A stretch of DNA of 64,000 nt from Pseudomonas oryzae (GCF_900104805.1 NZ_LT629751.1:62001-126000), one strand, 5' to 3'. Counted from the stretch's first letter, positions 1 through 9,484 are shown. The notes: generated by a model from the sequence alone, not told the origin. A program made the numbers and translations.

Positions 1-340
1 CTGGACCAAGCACTGCCGGCTCGCCGCCATCACCCAGCCCGAGCAGTTCGTCGAGATCGGCGAAACGCTGGCGAAGGAGCTGGGCATCAAGGCCGGCGAC
101 CGCGTCAGGGTGTCCTCCAACCGCGGCTACATCAAGGCGGTGGCGGTGGTGACCAAGCGCCTGCGGCCGCTGACGGTGGACGGCAAGATCGTGCACCACG
201 TCGGCATCCCGATCCACTGGGGCTTCACCGGGGTGGCCAAGAACGGCTTCATCACCAACACCCTGACGCCCTTCGTCGGCGACGGCAACACGCAGACGCC
301 GGAGTTCAAGTCGTTCCTCGTGAACGTGGAGAAGGTGTGA
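1..340 (+). CDS. fdnG: Formate dehydrogenase-N alpha subunit, C-terminal end (partial)
   Basis: Only the last 112 codons lie in the window, read in frame from base 2 to a TGA at 338-340. The piece is the C-terminal molybdopterin-dinucleotide-binding domain of a DMSO-reductase-family oxidoreductase, with the barrel segment [15 protein letters not shown] and the late motif HWGFTG. FdnG is the periplasmic catalytic subunit that oxidises formate to CO2 at a Mo/W-bis-MGD centre. In this family the metal ligand is selenocysteine, encoded by an in-frame TGA that lies upstream of the window. The call rests on these motifs and on fdnH starting one base after the stop, followed by fdnI, fdhE and selAB. 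Confidence 0.9.
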   Translation, partial: WTKHCRLAAITQPEQFVEIGETLAKELGIKAGDRVRVSSNRGYIKAVAVVTKRLRPLTVDGKIVHHVGIPIHWGFTGVAKNGFITNTLTPFVGDGNTQTPEFKSFLVNVEKV

Positions 341-341
341 C

Positions 342-1268
342 ATGGCCAGCCAAGACATCATCGCCCGTTCCGCCACCACCACGCCGATGCCGCAGGTTCG
401 CCAGGTCGGCGAGGTGGCCAAGCTGATCGATACCTCCAAGTGCATCGGCTGCAAGGCCTGCCAGGTGGCCTGCTCGGAGTGGAACGAGCTGCGCGACCAG
501 GTCGGCGGCAACGCCGGCACCTACGACAACCCCAACGACCTCAGCGCCGACTCCTGGACGTTGATGCGTTTCACCGAGTACGAGAACCCCGGAACCGGCA
601 ACCTCGAATGGCTGATCCGCAAGGACGGCTGCATGCATTGCGCCGACCCCGGCTGCCTCAAGGCCTGTCCAAGCCCGGGAGCGATCGTCAAGTACGCCAA
701 CGGCATCGTCGACTTCAACCAGGACAAGTGCATCGGCTGTGGCTACTGCATCACCGGCTGCCCGTTCGACATCCCGCGCATCTCGCAGAAGGACCACAAG
801 GCCTACAAGTGCACCTTGTGTTCCGACCGCGTGGCCGTGGGCCTGGAGCCGGCCTGCGTGAAGACCTGCCCGACCGGCGCCATCGTGTTCGGCAGCAAGG
901 AGGACATGCAGGTGCATGCCGCCGGGCGCATCGCCGACCTCAAGGAACGCGGCTTCGACCAGGCCGGGCTGTACGACCCGGACGGCGTCGGCGGCACCCA
1001 CGTGATGTACGTGCTGCACCACGCCGATCAGCCGTCGCTGTACGCGGGACTGCCCGATCAGCCGGTGATCAGCCCGCTGGTCAGCCTGTGGAAGGGCATC
1101 GCCAAGCCGCTGGCGCTGCTGGCCATGGGCGCCACCGTGCTGGCCGGTTTCTTCCACTACGTGCGGGTCGGGCCGAACAAGGTCGACGAGGAGGAGGACC
1201 CCGGCGAGCCGACGGTACATCAGGTCGATCCGTCGGTGCACGTGGTGGATCCGAACAAGCAGCCCTGA
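342..1268 (+). CDS. fdnH: Formate dehydrogenase-N beta subunit, four 4Fe-4S ferredoxin protein
   Basis: 308 aa. This is the electron-transfer subunit that wires FdnG to the membrane cytochrome FdnI. Four cysteine clusters are visible in order: [11 protein letters not shown] (residues 34-44), [26 protein letters not shown] and [21 protein letters not shown], which fits four 4Fe-4S clusters. One transmembrane helix near the C-terminus (around [19 protein letters not shown]) anchors it to the inner membrane, with the clusters in the periplasm as in E. coli FdnH. The ATG lies one base after the fdnG stop, so translation is probably coupled. An acidic C-terminal tail of about 30 residues follows the anchor. 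Confidence 0.95.
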   Translation: MASQDIIARSATTTPMPQVRQVGEVAKLIDTSKCIGCKACQVACSEWNELRDQVGGNAGTYDNPNDLSADSWTLMRFTEYENPGTGNLEWLIRKDGCMHCADPGCLKACPSPGAIVKYANGIVDFNQDKCIGCGYCITGCPFDIPRISQKDHKAYKCTLCSDRVAVGLEPACVKTCPTGAIVFGSKEDMQVHAAGRIADLKERGFDQAGLYDPDGVGGTHVMYVLHHADQPSLYAGLPDQPVISPLVSLWKGIAKPLALLAMGATVLAGFFHYVRVGPNKVDEEEDPGEPTVHQVDPSVHVVDPNKQP

Positions 1269-1289
1269 AGCTGGGCAGCACACTCACGC

Positions 1290-1330
1290 ATCCCCCTCTC
1301 CCCGCGGGGAGAGGGTCGGGGTGAGGGGGC
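1290..1330. repeat. GC-rich palindromic intergenic repeat between fdnH and fdnI
   Basis: The fdnH-fdnI gap holds a hairpin with the core CTCTCCCCGCGGGGAGAG, flanked by a CCCC run on one side and GGGTGAGGGGG on the other. The stem is a perfect palindrome. Sequences of this style (CCCTCTCCC...GGGAGAGGG...GTGAGGG) are widespread intergenic repeats in proteobacterial genomes. Within an operon it may pause or stabilise mRNA rather than end transcription, because no T tract follows and fdnI must still be expressed. Confidence 0.6.
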
Positions 1331-1363
1331 CGGCGCCACGCCGACTTCTTCCGGGAGCCAAGC

Positions 1364-1981
1364 ATGAAACACGAGATCCAGCGCTACACCCCTTCGGAGC
1401 GGTCCAATCACTGGGCCGTGGCCATCCTGTTCGTCCTCGCCGGGCTGTCCGGGCTGGCGCTGTTCCATCCGGCACTGTTCTGGCTGTCCGGGCTGTTCGG
1501 CGGCGGGGTGTGGACGCGCATCCTGCACCCCTTCCTCGGCCTGGCGATGTTCGCGCTGTTCCTGATCATGGCGCTGCGCTTCGCCCACCATAACCGCCTG
1601 AACGCCAACGACCGCCAGTGGCTCGGCCAGATGGGCGATGTGCTCAACAACCGCGAGGACAAGCTGCCGGAAGTCGGCCGCTACAACGCCGGGCAGAAAC
1701 TGCTGTTCTGGGTGCTGGTGCTGTGCATGCTGGTGCTGCTGGCCAGCGGCATCGTCATCTGGCGGCAGTACTTCGGCCATGTGTTCGGCATCGAGCTGAT
1801 CCGCCTGGCCGCGCTGGCGCATGCCCTGGCGGCCTTCGTGCTGGTCACCAGCATCATCGTGCACGTCTACGCCGCCATCTGGGTCAAGGGTTCGGTGGGC
1901 GCCATGCTCACCGGCAAGGTCAGCCGCGCCTGGGCGCGCAAGCACCATCCGGGCTGGTTCAAGGAGATCGGCCGCAAGTAG
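1364..1981 (+). CDS. fdnI: Formate dehydrogenase-N gamma subunit, cytochrome b556
   Basis: 205 aa integral membrane protein with four hydrophobic helices (roughly residues 17-37, 50-72, 109-131 and 150-172). It carries di-haem cytochrome b histidines: H16 in SNHWAVA, the HH pair in RFAHHN, and histidines in ALAHALAAF and IIVHVYAA. It takes electrons from FdnH and reduces quinone. This completes the FdnGHI complex that links periplasmic formate oxidation to anaerobic respiration. Its length is close to E. coli FdnI. The start ATG follows the fdnH gap that holds the palindromic repeat. Confidence 0.93.
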   Translation: MKHEIQRYTPSERSNHWAVAILFVLAGLSGLALFHPALFWLSGLFGGGVWTRILHPFLGLAMFALFLIMALRFAHHNRLNANDRQWLGQMGDVLNNREDKLPEVGRYNAGQKLLFWVLVLCMLVLLASGIVIWRQYFGHVFGIELIRLAALAHALAAFVLVTSIIVHVYAAIWVKGSVGAMLTGKVSRAWARKHHPGWFKEIGRK

Positions 1982-2057
1982 GCCAGCGGTGCGCATGGCG
2001 CACCCTACGGCGGGGCAATCCACTGCGTAGGGTGCGCCGTGCGCACCATCGCTGGCC
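1982..2057. repeat. Long composite inverted repeat after fdnI
   Basis: Two imperfect arms face each other directly after the fdnI stop: GGCCAGCG then GTGCGCATGGCGCACCCTACG on the left (1982-2009), and CGTAGGGTGCGCCGTGCGCAC then CATCGCTGGCC on the right (2026-2057). About 16 bp separate them. Each arm also contains a smaller self-complementary piece (GGTGCGC/GCGCACC). It could form a cruciform or a strong RNA hairpin that ends or protects the fdnGHI message. No T tract follows. Confidence 0.6.
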
Positions 2058-2108
2058 AACCCTGTGACCACGGGCAATGCCGCAGACGTGCATGCCCGAG
2101 CCGGGTAG

Positions 2109-2138
2109 GGTGGACAACGACCGCAGGTCTTGTCCACC
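2109..2138. repeat. Dispersed palindrome, copy 1 (GGTGGACAA...TTGTCCACC)
   Basis: A 9-bp perfect stem, GGTGGACAA/TTGTCCACC, encloses the 12-nt centre CGACCGCAGGTC, which is itself partly self-complementary. It is preceded by GTAGG. It belongs to a family with further copies after tldD, after pmbA and after hisD in this window. Those copies share the outer GTGG/CCAC and a CGCAG or CTGCG core but differ in the paired bases between. Confidence 0.6.
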
Positions 2139-2229
2139 AGGCCCAGGGGCGGACGTGCAATCCCGCCCTCAACGTCTACGCTTCCTTTCAGGCCCCGAAA
2201 AATCACAACAAGCCCAGAAGGAGTCCTGC

Positions 2230-3153
2230 GTGTCAGGCACCATTCTCGAGCCCGGCCAGATCGCCGCCGCCGCCAGCAAGCCCGCGTTTCTCCAGTTGCC
2301 GCCGCGCAACCTGTTCGCCCTGCGCGCCGAACGCCTCGCCCATCTCGCCGAGGGCCATGCGCTGGGCGATTACCTGCGTCTGCTCGCCGCCGTGTGCCGC
2401 GCCCAGCAGCAAGTTCTGGATGCGCCGCCTGCACTGCAATCCCCCGATCCCGAGCGCTGCGCCCAGGCCATCGCCCACGGCATGCCGCCGCTGGCTGCCG
2501 ACAGCCTGGTGCGCGAAGACGCCTGGCTGGCGCTGCTCGACGCCTGGCTGGCCGCCTTCGTGCCGCCCGAGCCGGCCAATCCGGCGCTGGATGCCGCCCT
2601 CGACCAGCTGCGTGGCGCCGCCGCCGGCCAGCGCAAGGCCTGGGGCGTGGCGCTGCTCGATGGTCAGTTCGCCAGCGTGCCGGCCGGCGTGGCGCCCTTC
2701 GTCGGCGCCGCCCTGCAACTGGCCTGGAGCCACTGGCTGCTCGGCCTCGACCTGTCCGCCGTCGTCGAGGTCGAGGACCAGCAGACCTGTCCGGCCTGCG
2801 GCGCTCTGCCGGTGGCCGGGGTGATCCACGGCCAGGGTTCGCGCAACGGCCTGCGCTACCTGGTCTGCTCGCTGTGCGCCTGCGAATGGCACTACGTGCG
2901 TCTCAAGTGCAGCCACTGCCGCAGCACCAAGCGCCTCGATCATCTGCACCTCGATCACTCGCCGCATGGCGTGCGCGCCGAGGCTTGCCCGGAGTGCCGC
3001 CACTACCTCAAGCAGCTCTACCTGGAGCTGGAGCCGGCCGGCGAGGCGCTGTCCGCCGACCTGGCCAGCCTCGACCTCGACCTGCTGCTGGACGGCGCCG
3101 GCTACCTGCGCCAGGCGCCCAACCTGCTGCTGATCCCGGGGGGCGAGGGATGA
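2230..3153 (+). CDS. fdhE: Formate dehydrogenase accessory protein FdhE
   Basis: 307 aa from a GTG start that has AAGGAG upstream at good spacing; the in-frame ORF could extend further but without an equivalent ribosome-binding site. FdhE is a cytoplasmic rubredoxin-like factor needed for formate dehydrogenase activity. It binds iron or zinc through CxxC motifs and interacts with the catalytic subunit. The C-terminal part (residues about 187-260) carries CPAC, CSLC, CSHC and CPEC, the four CxxC pairs typical of the family. The N-terminal half is a helical region. The stop overlaps the selA start (ATGA), tying it to the selenocysteine genes. Confidence 0.93.
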   Translation: MSGTILEPGQIAAAASKPAFLQLPPRNLFALRAERLAHLAEGHALGDYLRLLAAVCRAQQQVLDAPPALQSPDPERCAQAIAHGMPPLAADSLVREDAWLALLDAWLAAFVPPEPANPALDAALDQLRGAAAGQRKAWGVALLDGQFASVPAGVAPFVGAALQLAWSHWLLGLDLSAVVEVEDQQTCPACGALPVAGVIHGQGSRNGLRYLVCSLCACEWHYVRLKCSHCRSTKRLDHLHLDHSPHGVRAEACPECRHYLKQLYLELEPAGEALSADLASLDLDLLLDGAGYLRQAPNLLLIPGGEG

Positions 3154-4556
3154 CCGCCCTGCGCCTGCCCTCGGTGGACAGGCTGCTGCGCAGCCCGGCG
3201 GTGGAACCGCTGCAGCGCCGCTATGGCCGTGAGGCGCTGCTCGCCACCCTGCGCGACCTGCTCGACGAGCTGCGCGAGCCGGCCCGCCATGGCCAGTTGG
3301 CGGAGGTCGAACTCTCCGAGGCGGTGCTCGCCGGGCGCGTCGGCGAGCGTCTGGCCGCGCGCCACCAGAGCCGTGTGCGCCGGGTGTTCAACCTCACCGG
3401 CACCGTGCTGCACACCAACCTCGGCCGCGCCCTGCTGCCTCAGGCAGCGATCGACGCGGTGGTGGAGGCCGCGCGCTATCCGCTCAACCTCGAGTACGAC
3501 CTGGCCAGCGGCCGGCGCGGCGACCGCGACGAGCTGGTCGAGGGCCTGCTGCGCGAGCTGACCGGCGCCGAGGCGGTCACCGTGGTCAACAACAACGCCG
3601 CCGCCGTGCTGCTGGCGCTGGCCGCGCTCGGCGCGCGCAAGGAGGGCATCATCTCGCGCGGCGAGCTGATCGAGATCGGCGGCGCCTTCCGCATCCCCGA
3701 CATCATGGCCCGCGCGGGAGTGAAGCTGGTCGAGGTCGGCACCACCAACCGCACCCATGCGCGCGACTACCAGGCGGCCATCGGTCCGCGCAGCGGCCTG
3801 CTGATGCGTGTGCACACCAGCAACTACTGCGTGCAGGGCTTCACCGCCAGCGTGGCCACCGGGCAGCTGGCGGCCATCGCCCACGGCCACGGCCTGCCGC
3901 TGCTCGAGGACCTGGGCAGCGGCACCCTGGTCGACCTGACCCGCTGGGGGCTGCCGGCCGAGCCGACCGTGCAGGAGGCGCTGGCCGCCGGCGCCGATAT
4001 CGTCACCTTCAGCGGCGACAAGCTGCTCGGCGGCCCGCAGGCGGGGATCATCGTCGGCCGGCGCGAGCTGATTGCCAAGATCAAGAAGCATCCGCTCAAG
4101 CGTGCCCTGCGCGTCGACAAGCTGACCCTCGCCGCGCTGGAGGCGGTGCTCGGCCTGTACCGCTATCCCGAGCGTCTCGCCGAGCGGCTGCCGACCCTGC
4201 GCCTGCTCAGCCGCCCGCAGGCGGAGATCCGCGCCCAGGCCGAGCGCCTGGAGCCGCAGCTGCAGGCCGCCCTGGGGCCGAGCTGGCAGGTGAGCGTCGC
4301 GGACGCGCTGGGCATGATCGGCAGCGGCGCCCAGCCGGTGGCGCGTCTGCCCAGCGCCGCGCTGTGCCTGCGTCCCGTGCAGCCCAGGCGCCTGCGCGGC
4401 CGCGCCCTGCGCCAGCTGGAGGAGGCGCTGCGCCTGCTGCCGCTGCCGGTGATCGGCCGTCTCGACGACGACGCCCTGTGGCTCGACCTGCGCCAGCTCG
4501 ACGACGAGCCGGCCTTCGTCGCCCAGCTGGCGCAACTGGCCGGAGTCGCGTCGTGA
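3150..4556 (+). CDS. selA: L-seryl-tRNA(Sec) selenium transferase
   Basis: 468 aa. This is a PLP enzyme that converts seryl-tRNA(Sec) to selenocysteinyl-tRNA(Sec) using selenophosphate. The N-terminal helical domain includes [19 protein letters not shown], followed by a fold-type-I aminotransferase-like core. The likely Schiff-base lysine is K291 in [14 protein letters not shown]. The length matches bacterial SelA (about 460 aa). The ATG overlaps the fdhE stop by four bases and its own TGA overlaps the selB GTG, so fdhE-selA-selB looks like one translationally coupled unit. Confidence 0.96.
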   Translation: MTALRLPSVDRLLRSPAVEPLQRRYGREALLATLRDLLDELREPARHGQLAEVELSEAVLAGRVGERLAARHQSRVRRVFNLTGTVLHTNLGRALLPQAAIDAVVEAARYPLNLEYDLASGRRGDRDELVEGLLRELTGAEAVTVVNNNAAAVLLALAALGARKEGIISRGELIEIGGAFRIPDIMARAGVKLVEVGTTNRTHARDYQAAIGPRSGLLMRVHTSNYCVQGFTASVATGQLAAIAHGHGLPLLEDLGSGTLVDLTRWGLPAEPTVQEALAAGADIVTFSGDKLLGGPQAGIIVGRRELIAKIKKHPLKRALRVDKLTLAALEAVLGLYRYPERLAERLPTLRLLSRPQAEIRAQAERLEPQLQAALGPSWQVSVADALGMIGSGAQPVARLPSAALCLRPVQPRRLRGRALRQLEEALRLLPLPVIGRLDDDALWLDLRQLDDEPAFVAQLAQLAGVAS

Positions 4557-6475
4557 TCGTCGGCACTGCCGGGCACATCGACCACGGCAAGACCGCGCTG
4601 CTGCGCGCGCTGACCGGGACGGCCGGCGACCGCCGCCGCGAGGAGCGCGAACGCGGCATCACCATCGATCTGGGCTACAGCTATGCGGATCTGGGCGATG
4701 GTGCCTTGACCGGTTTCATCGACGTGCCCGGCCACGAGCGCTTCGTGCACAACATGCTGGCCGGGGCCGGCGGCATCGACTGCGTGCTGCTGGCGGTGGC
4801 CGCCGACGACGGGGTGATGCCGCAGACCCGCGAGCACCTGGCCATAGTCACGCTGCTCGGCATTCCGCGCGCCCTGGTGGCGCTGACCAAGAGCGATCGC
4901 GTCGAGCCGGCGCGCCTGGCACAGGTGGAGCAGCAGGTGGCCTGCCTGCTGGCCGACGGCCCCTATGCCGAGGCTCCGCTGCTGCCGGTGTCCAGCGTCA
5001 GCGGCGCGGGCCTGGAGGCGCTGCGCGCGGCGCTGCTCGCCGAGGCGCGGGCGGTGGCGGCGCGCGCCGCCGACGGCCATTTCCGCCTGGCCATCGACCG
5101 CGCCTTCAGCGTCGCCGGCGCCGGCGTGGTGGTTACCGGCACCGCGCTGGCCGGGCGGGTGGCGGTGGGCGACGAGCTGCTGCTCAGCCCGAGCGGGCGC
5201 CGCGTGCGGGTGCGCGGCCTGCATGCGCAGAACCGCGAGGCCATGGCCGCCTGCGCCGGCCAGCGGGTGGCGCTGAACCTCGCCGGCGAGCGGCTGGCCG
5301 TTGAGCTGCTGCATCGCGGCGACTGGCTGCTCGGCGCCGCACTGCACGCGCCGACCACGCGCATCGATATCGACCTGCGCCTGCTGCCCGGCGAGGCGCG
5401 CGCACTGCCGCACTGGACCCCCGTGCACGTGCATCTGGGCGCCGCCGATGTCACCGGCCGGGTCGCCTTGCTCGAGGGCGACAGCCTGGCACCGGGGGCG
5501 CGGGCGTTCGCCCAGCTGGTGCTCAACGCGCCGCTGCACGCCGTGCACGGCGACGCGCTGGTGCTGCGCGATCAGTCGGCGCAGCGCACCCTGGGCGGCG
5601 GGCGGGTGCTCGACCCGTTCGCCCCGGCCCGCCAGCGGCGCACGCCGCAGCGCCTCGCCCAGCTCGCCGCGCTGCGCGCCGGCGGCCTGGAGCAGGCGTT
5701 GCCGCAGTTGCTGGAGACGGCGCTCGACGGCATCGACCCGCAGGCGCTGGAGCGCCAGTTCAACCGCCCGCGCGCGTTGTGGCGGATGCCGGCGCGGGTG
5801 CTGGAGATCGCCACCCGCGGCGGTCTGCGCCTGCTTCCCGAGGCGCGCTGGCTGGCGCTCGGCGAGCAGCTGCTGGCGGCGCTGGCGCGCTTCCACGAAG
5901 AGCAGCCCGACGAACTCGGCCCCGACCGCGACCGTCTGCGCCGCTACGCCTTCGCCGAACTGGAGCGGCCGCTGTTCGTCGCCCTGCTCGACCAGGCGCT
6001 GGCGCGCGGCAGCGTACAGGCCAGCGGTCCCTGGCTGCACCTGGCGGCGCATCGCGTGCAGCTCGGCGAGAGCGACGAGAGACTGCGCACGCAGATCTGG
6101 CCGTTGCTGCTGGAGGGCGGTTTCGATCCGCCCTGGGTGCGCGAGCTGGCGGCGGAGCTGAACGTGGAGGAGGGGGCGATGCGCCTGCTGCTGCGCAAGC
6201 TGGCGCGTCTCGGCCTGCTGCAACAGGTGGTCAGGGATCTGTTCTATCCGCTGGAAACCCTGCAGCAGCTGGCGCAGGTGGTCTTGCAGCTGGAGGCGCA
6301 GATGGGGATGATCCGGGTCATCGACTTCCGCGACCGCCTCGGCATCGGCCGCAAGCGCTGCGTGCAGATCCTCGAGCACTTCGACAGGGTCGGTCTGACC
6401 CGGCGCTGCGGCAACGAGCGCCGGGTGCGGCACGACAATGCGCTGGCCCAGGTATCCCGGCCGGTCGCCGCATGA
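4553..6475 (+). CDS. selB: Selenocysteine-specific translation elongation factor SelB
   Basis: 640 aa from a GTG that overlaps the selA stop. This GTPase delivers Sec-tRNA(Sec) to the ribosome at UGA codons marked by a SECIS hairpin. The G1 motif [11 protein letters not shown] sits at residues 3-13, followed by the switch-II motif DVPGHERF and a G4-like TKSD. EF-Tu-like beta barrels follow. The C-terminal third is a string of winged-helix domains that bind SECIS RNA, including the basic segment [19 protein letters not shown] near the end. The length is close to E. coli SelB (614 aa). selC begins 40 bases downstream on the same strand. Confidence 0.95.
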   Translation: MIVGTAGHIDHGKTALLRALTGTAGDRRREERERGITIDLGYSYADLGDGALTGFIDVPGHERFVHNMLAGAGGIDCVLLAVAADDGVMPQTREHLAIVTLLGIPRALVALTKSDRVEPARLAQVEQQVACLLADGPYAEAPLLPVSSVSGAGLEALRAALLAEARAVAARAADGHFRLAIDRAFSVAGAGVVVTGTALAGRVAVGDELLLSPSGRRVRVRGLHAQNREAMAACAGQRVALNLAGERLAVELLHRGDWLLGAALHAPTTRIDIDLRLLPGEARALPHWTPVHVHLGAADVTGRVALLEGDSLAPGARAFAQLVLNAPLHAVHGDALVLRDQSAQRTLGGGRVLDPFAPARQRRTPQRLAQLAALRAGGLEQALPQLLETALDGIDPQALERQFNRPRALWRMPARVLEIATRGGLRLLPEARWLALGEQLLAALARFHEEQPDELGPDRDRLRRYAFAELERPLFVALLDQALARGSVQASGPWLHLAAHRVQLGESDERLRTQIWPLLLEGGFDPPWVRELAAELNVEEGAMRLLLRKLARLGLLQQVVRDLFYPLETLQQLAQVVLQLEAQMGMIRVIDFRDRLGIGRKRCVQILEHFDRVGLTRRCGNERRVRHDNALAQVSRPVAA

Positions 6476-6515
6476 GTTACCGCCGCGTGCCCTGCGCACG
6501 CCGCCCGCGAGACAC

Positions 6516-6611
6516 GGAAGGCAATCGCGCCCGGTGGCGCGGCCGGGCTTCAAACCCGGTTGGGGACGGCAGCCGTTCCCGGGTGAGTTCGACTCTCACT
6601 GCCTTCCGCCA
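6516..6611 (+). tRNA. selC: tRNA-Sec, anticodon TCA
   Basis: A 96-nt gene with encoded CCA. The 8-bp acceptor stem GGAAGGCA/TGCCTTCC, discriminator G, long extra arm (GGGGACGGCAGCCGTTCCC region) and T arm GGGTGAGTTCGACTCTCA are all visible. The anticodon loop CTTCAAA places TCA at 6550-6552. The extended acceptor stem and large variable arm are diagnostic of tRNA(Sec). It reads UGA and is charged by SerRS, then modified by SelA. It lies just after selB, and only one base separates its CCA from the stop of the convergent gene. Confidence 0.96.
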
Positions 6612-6612
6612 T

Positions 6613-7380
6613 TCACCGTGCGTCCGGCACCGCCGGCGCCTGGCGGACGCCGGCGGAGGCCGGCGTCGCGTTCAGCTGGACCTCGATCACTCCGCTGGCG
6701 CTCACCTCCAGTTCGCTGTTGCCGCCCTCGATCTGCGGCACCGGGGCGCTTTCCGCCATGCGCATGTCCTTCATCGCCGCCATCGGCATCAGCGGTGGGC
6801 GCTGGCCGCCGCGGCTGTCGAGGTCGAGGCGCACCAGGCGATAACCGCTGGCGCCCATCGCCTCGCTGACCAGCTGGGCGCGGGCCCTGAAGGCGGCCAC
6901 CGCCTGCTCGAGCAATTGATCCTCGTGCTGCTTGCGACCGTCGGCGGACAGGCTGAAGTGCATGTCGGCCATCTGCAGGTTGTCGAGCAGCTCGCCGCTC
7001 AGCTTGGCCAGCGCGGCGAAGTCGGCGCTTTCCAGGCGCAGTTCGGCACGTTCGCGCCAGGCCACCACCTTGCGCCCCTTGTCGTCGTAGACCGGGTAGC
7101 TGTGCCGGCTGCCTTGGCTGATCTTGACTGGTTTGACCGTGCGGGCGCGCGCCACGGCGCGGTTGAGGCTGTCGGTGATCCGCGCCGCCAGCCTGGCCGG
7201 ATCGGCGTCCTGCTCTTCGCTGTACAGGGTGACGTGCATGCGGTCGTGGGCTACCTCGCGGCTGACCTCGGCGCGCAGGCTGATCTGGTTGTAGAGGGGC
7301 TGCTCAGCGGCCTGCAGCTGGGAGATACTCAGGCTGGCGCCGAGGGCGAGGAGGGCGGCGAAGCGTTGCACTGGCAACAT
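6613..7380 (-). CDS. SIMPL (DUF541) domain periplasmic protein
   Basis: 255 aa from an ATG preceded by CAGGAGT; a longer in-frame ORF starts upstream but lacks the signal peptide context. An N-terminal signal sequence (MLPVQRFAALLALGASLSISQLQA) predicts export. The rest fits the DUF541/SIMPL family (YggE/Bp26-like): residues VSREVAHDRMHVTLYSEEQD open the domain and the characteristic repeats of alternating strands follow. The role of these proteins is poorly defined; YggE has been linked to oxidative stress. The gene converges on selC with one base between them and diverges from roxS. Confidence 0.85.
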   Translation of the reverse strand: MLPVQRFAALLALGASLSISQLQAAEQPLYNQISLRAEVSREVAHDRMHVTLYSEEQDADPARLAARITDSLNRAVARARTVKPVKISQGSRHSYPVYDDKGRKVVAWRERAELRLESADFAALAKLSGELLDNLQMADMHFSLSADGRKQHEDQLLEQAVAAFRARAQLVSEAMGASGYRLVRLDLDSRGGQRPPLMPMAAMKDMRMAESAPVPQIEGGNSELEVSASGVIEVQLNATPASAGVRQAPAVPDAR

Positions 7381-7601
7381 GGTGACTCCTGTCGATGAGG
7401 GGGCCAGGCAAGGATAGCTGGCGATCTCCAATTAGAACCGGGCAGGCATGGGCAGTTCCTCGCGGGAGGCGACCGGCCTGAGCGGAATTTCGCGCGCCAA
7501 CGACAAGGAAGACCGTCCAGCGCACTCACGGTCGCGGCATGATGCCCCATGGGCGAGGGTGCCGCGCGTATTTGCCGCAGTTTTCGGGAGGCCGCTCTGG
7601 T

Positions 7602-7607
7602 TATACT
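7602..7607 (+). promoter_or_regulatory. Possible -10 element for roxSR
   Basis: TATACT lies 23 bases upstream of the roxS ATG in the 249-bp divergent gap between the SIMPL gene and roxS. It is the best sigma-70 -10 match in this stretch. No convincing TTGACA-like partner is visible at 16-18 bases, so an activator or a weak promoter is likely. Confidence 0.35.
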
Positions 7608-7629
7608 CGCGCCGATTTTCGGAAGCCTT

Positions 7630-8892
7630 ATGCAAGCACCCGTCCAGCTCTTCTCAGCCAGCCTGCAGAACCTCGCCCGGCTGGTCCTCATCCGCCTGCT
7701 CGTGCTGGCCGCCCAGGCCGGCTCGGTCGGCTTCGCCTGGTGGTCGGACCGCCTGCCGCTGCCGTGGACCGAGCTGGGCATCACCCTGGCCGTGTCGGGG
7801 CTGCTCAGCATCTTCACCGCCCTGCGCCTGCGTGCCTCCTGGCCGGTCACCGAGCTGGAGTACGCGATCCAGCTCGGCTGCGACCTGGTGATCCACAGCG
7901 TGCTGCTGTACTACACCGGCGGTTCGAGCAATCCCTTCGTTTCCTACTACCTGGTGCCGCTGACCATCGCTGCGGCGACCCTGCCCTGGCTGCACACCCT
8001 GATACTCGCCGGCCTGGCGTTGGCCAGCTACACCCTGCTGCTGGTCTGGTCGCACCCGCTGGACATGCCGCCCGGGCCGCGCGAGAGCCTGCTGGTCTAC
8101 GGCATGTGGCTGAGTTTCGCCCTCGCCGCCGGGCTGATCACCTTCTTCGTCGCCAAGATGGCCGAGGAGTTGCGGCGCCAGGAGCAGCTGCGCGCCCAGC
8201 GCCGCGAGGAAGGCATGCGCGACCAGCAGCTGCTCGCCGTCGCCGCCCAGGCCGCCGGCGCCGCCCACGAGCTGGGCACGCCGCTGTCGACCATGAGCGT
8301 GCTGCTCAACGAGCTGCGCCTGGAGCATCGCGACCAGCCGGCGCTGCAGGAGGATCTCGCCCTGCTGCAGGAGCAGGTCAAGCTGTGCAAGGACACCCTG
8401 CAGCAGCTGGTGCGCGCCGCCGAAGCCGAGCGGCGCCAGTCGATCGTCGAGCAGACCGCCAGCGAGTGGCTGGAGGCGGTGCTGCAGCGCTGGCACCTGA
8501 TGCGCCCGGAGGCCACCTATCGCTACCAGTGCCTGGGCGTCGGCGCGCCACCGCGGCTGATGCCGCCGACCGACCTCAGCCAGGCACTGCTCAACCTGCT
8601 GAACAATGCCGCCGATGCCTGCCCGGACAACCTGGATATCCGTCTGGACTGGGACGCGCGGGAGATCTGCCTGAGCATCCGCGACCATGGCCTCGGGGTG
8701 CCGCTGGCGATTGCCGAACAGCTCGGCAAGCCGTTCTTCACCACCAAGAGCAAGGGCAAAGGCTTCGGCCTCGGTCTGTTCCTCAGTCAGGCCAGCGTGA
8801 CCCGTGTCGGTGGTACAGTGAAACTTTACAATCACGAAGAAGGCGGCACGCTGACCGAGTTGCGTCTGCCGCGCAATTACGGCGTCGCCTGA
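7630..8892 (+). CDS. roxS: Redox-responsive sensor histidine kinase RoxS (RegB/PrrB family)
   Basis: 420 aa. The ATG follows GGAAG; an upstream in-frame extension lacks support. Six membrane helices occupy residues about 15-180. The quinone-sensing motif GGSSNPF is at 97-103. The phosphoacceptor H213 lies in AAHELGTPLSTM, and the redox-box cysteine C253 lies in VKLCKD. The C-terminal ATPase domain has the N box NLLNNAADA, G1 DHGLGVP and G2 GKGFGLGLF. In this family the kinase senses the quinone pool or respiratory flux and controls alternative oxidases such as cyanide-insensitive oxidase. It is followed by its response regulator, so the pair forms one operon. Confidence 0.93.
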   Translation: MQAPVQLFSASLQNLARLVLIRLLVLAAQAGSVGFAWWSDRLPLPWTELGITLAVSGLLSIFTALRLRASWPVTELEYAIQLGCDLVIHSVLLYYTGGSSNPFVSYYLVPLTIAAATLPWLHTLILAGLALASYTLLLVWSHPLDMPPGPRESLLVYGMWLSFALAAGLITFFVAKMAEELRRQEQLRAQRREEGMRDQQLLAVAAQAAGAAHELGTPLSTMSVLLNELRLEHRDQPALQEDLALLQEQVKLCKDTLQQLVRAAEAERRQSIVEQTASEWLEAVLQRWHLMRPEATYRYQCLGVGAPPRLMPPTDLSQALLNLLNNAADACPDNLDIRLDWDAREICLSIRDHGLGVPLAIAEQLGKPFFTTKSKGKGFGLGLFLSQASVTRVGGTVKLYNHEEGGTLTELRLPRNYGVA

Positions 8893-8923
8893 GCGCCGGC
8901 TTTTGCCTTGTGCGAGGAATGAG

Positions 8924-9484
8924 ATGAGCGAAGAAGCCCTGTTCGATGCGGAAGAGCAGCCGCATCTGTTGCTGGTCGACGACGACGAGACCTTCACCCG
9001 CGTGCTGGCCCGCGCCATGAGCCGGCGCGGTATGCGCGTATCGGTGGCCAGTTCGGCCGAGGACGGCCTGGCCCTGGCCGAGCGCGATACCCCCGACTTC
9101 GCCGTGCTCGACCTGAAGATGGGCGGCGACTCCGGTCTGGTGCTGCTGCCCAAGCTGCTCGAGCTGGACAGCGAGATGCGCGTGGTGATCCTCACCGGCT
9201 ACTCGAGCATCGCCACCGCGGTGGAGGCGATCAAGCGCGGCGCCTGCAACTACCTGTGCAAGCCGGCCGATGCCGACGACGTGCTGGCCGCGCTGCTCTC
9301 CGAGCACGCCGACCTCGACAGCCTGGTGCCGGACAACCCGATGTCGGTGGACCGTCTGCAGTGGGAGCACATCCAGCGCGTGCTCAACGAGCACGACGGC
9401 AACATCTCCGCCACCGCCCGCGCCCTCGGCATGCACCGCCGTACCCTGCAACGCAAGCTGCAGAAGCGCCCCGTGCGGCGCTGA
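8924..9484 (+). CDS. roxR: Response regulator RoxR (RegA/PrrA family)
   Basis: 186 aa; the ATG is preceded by GAGGAATGAG. The receiver domain has the acidic pair in LLVDDDE, the phosphoacceptor D63 in FAVLDLKMGG, the T in VVILTGYSS and the K in LCKPADADD. The C-terminal Fis-type helix-turn-helix (ISATARALGMHRRTLQRKL) is near-identical to the RegA/PrrA/RoxR DNA-binding motif. It is the partner of RoxS 31 bases upstream. Members regulate respiration and redox balance. Its location 2 kb from a respiratory formate dehydrogenase makes that operon a reasonable but untested target. Confidence 0.94.
   Translation: MSEEALFDAEEQPHLLLVDDDETFTRVLARAMSRRGMRVSVASSAEDGLALAERDTPDFAVLDLKMGGDSGLVLLPKLLELDSEMRVVILTGYSSIATAVEAIKRGACNYLCKPADADDVLAALLSEHADLDSLVPDNPMSVDRLQWEHIQRVLNEHDGNISATARALGMHRRTLQRKLQKRPVRR

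Noticed and set aside
306-1283. Long minus-strand reading frame opposite fdnH (325 aa)
   Set aside because: It is a shadow of high-GC codon bias: composition is Val/Gly/Ala/Arg-rich without motifs, and fdnH on the other strand has all four Fe-S cysteine sets.
4163-6553. 796-aa minus-strand frame opposite selB
   Set aside because: Low-complexity Arg/Ala/Gln-rich antisense frame; selB motifs are intact on the plus strand.
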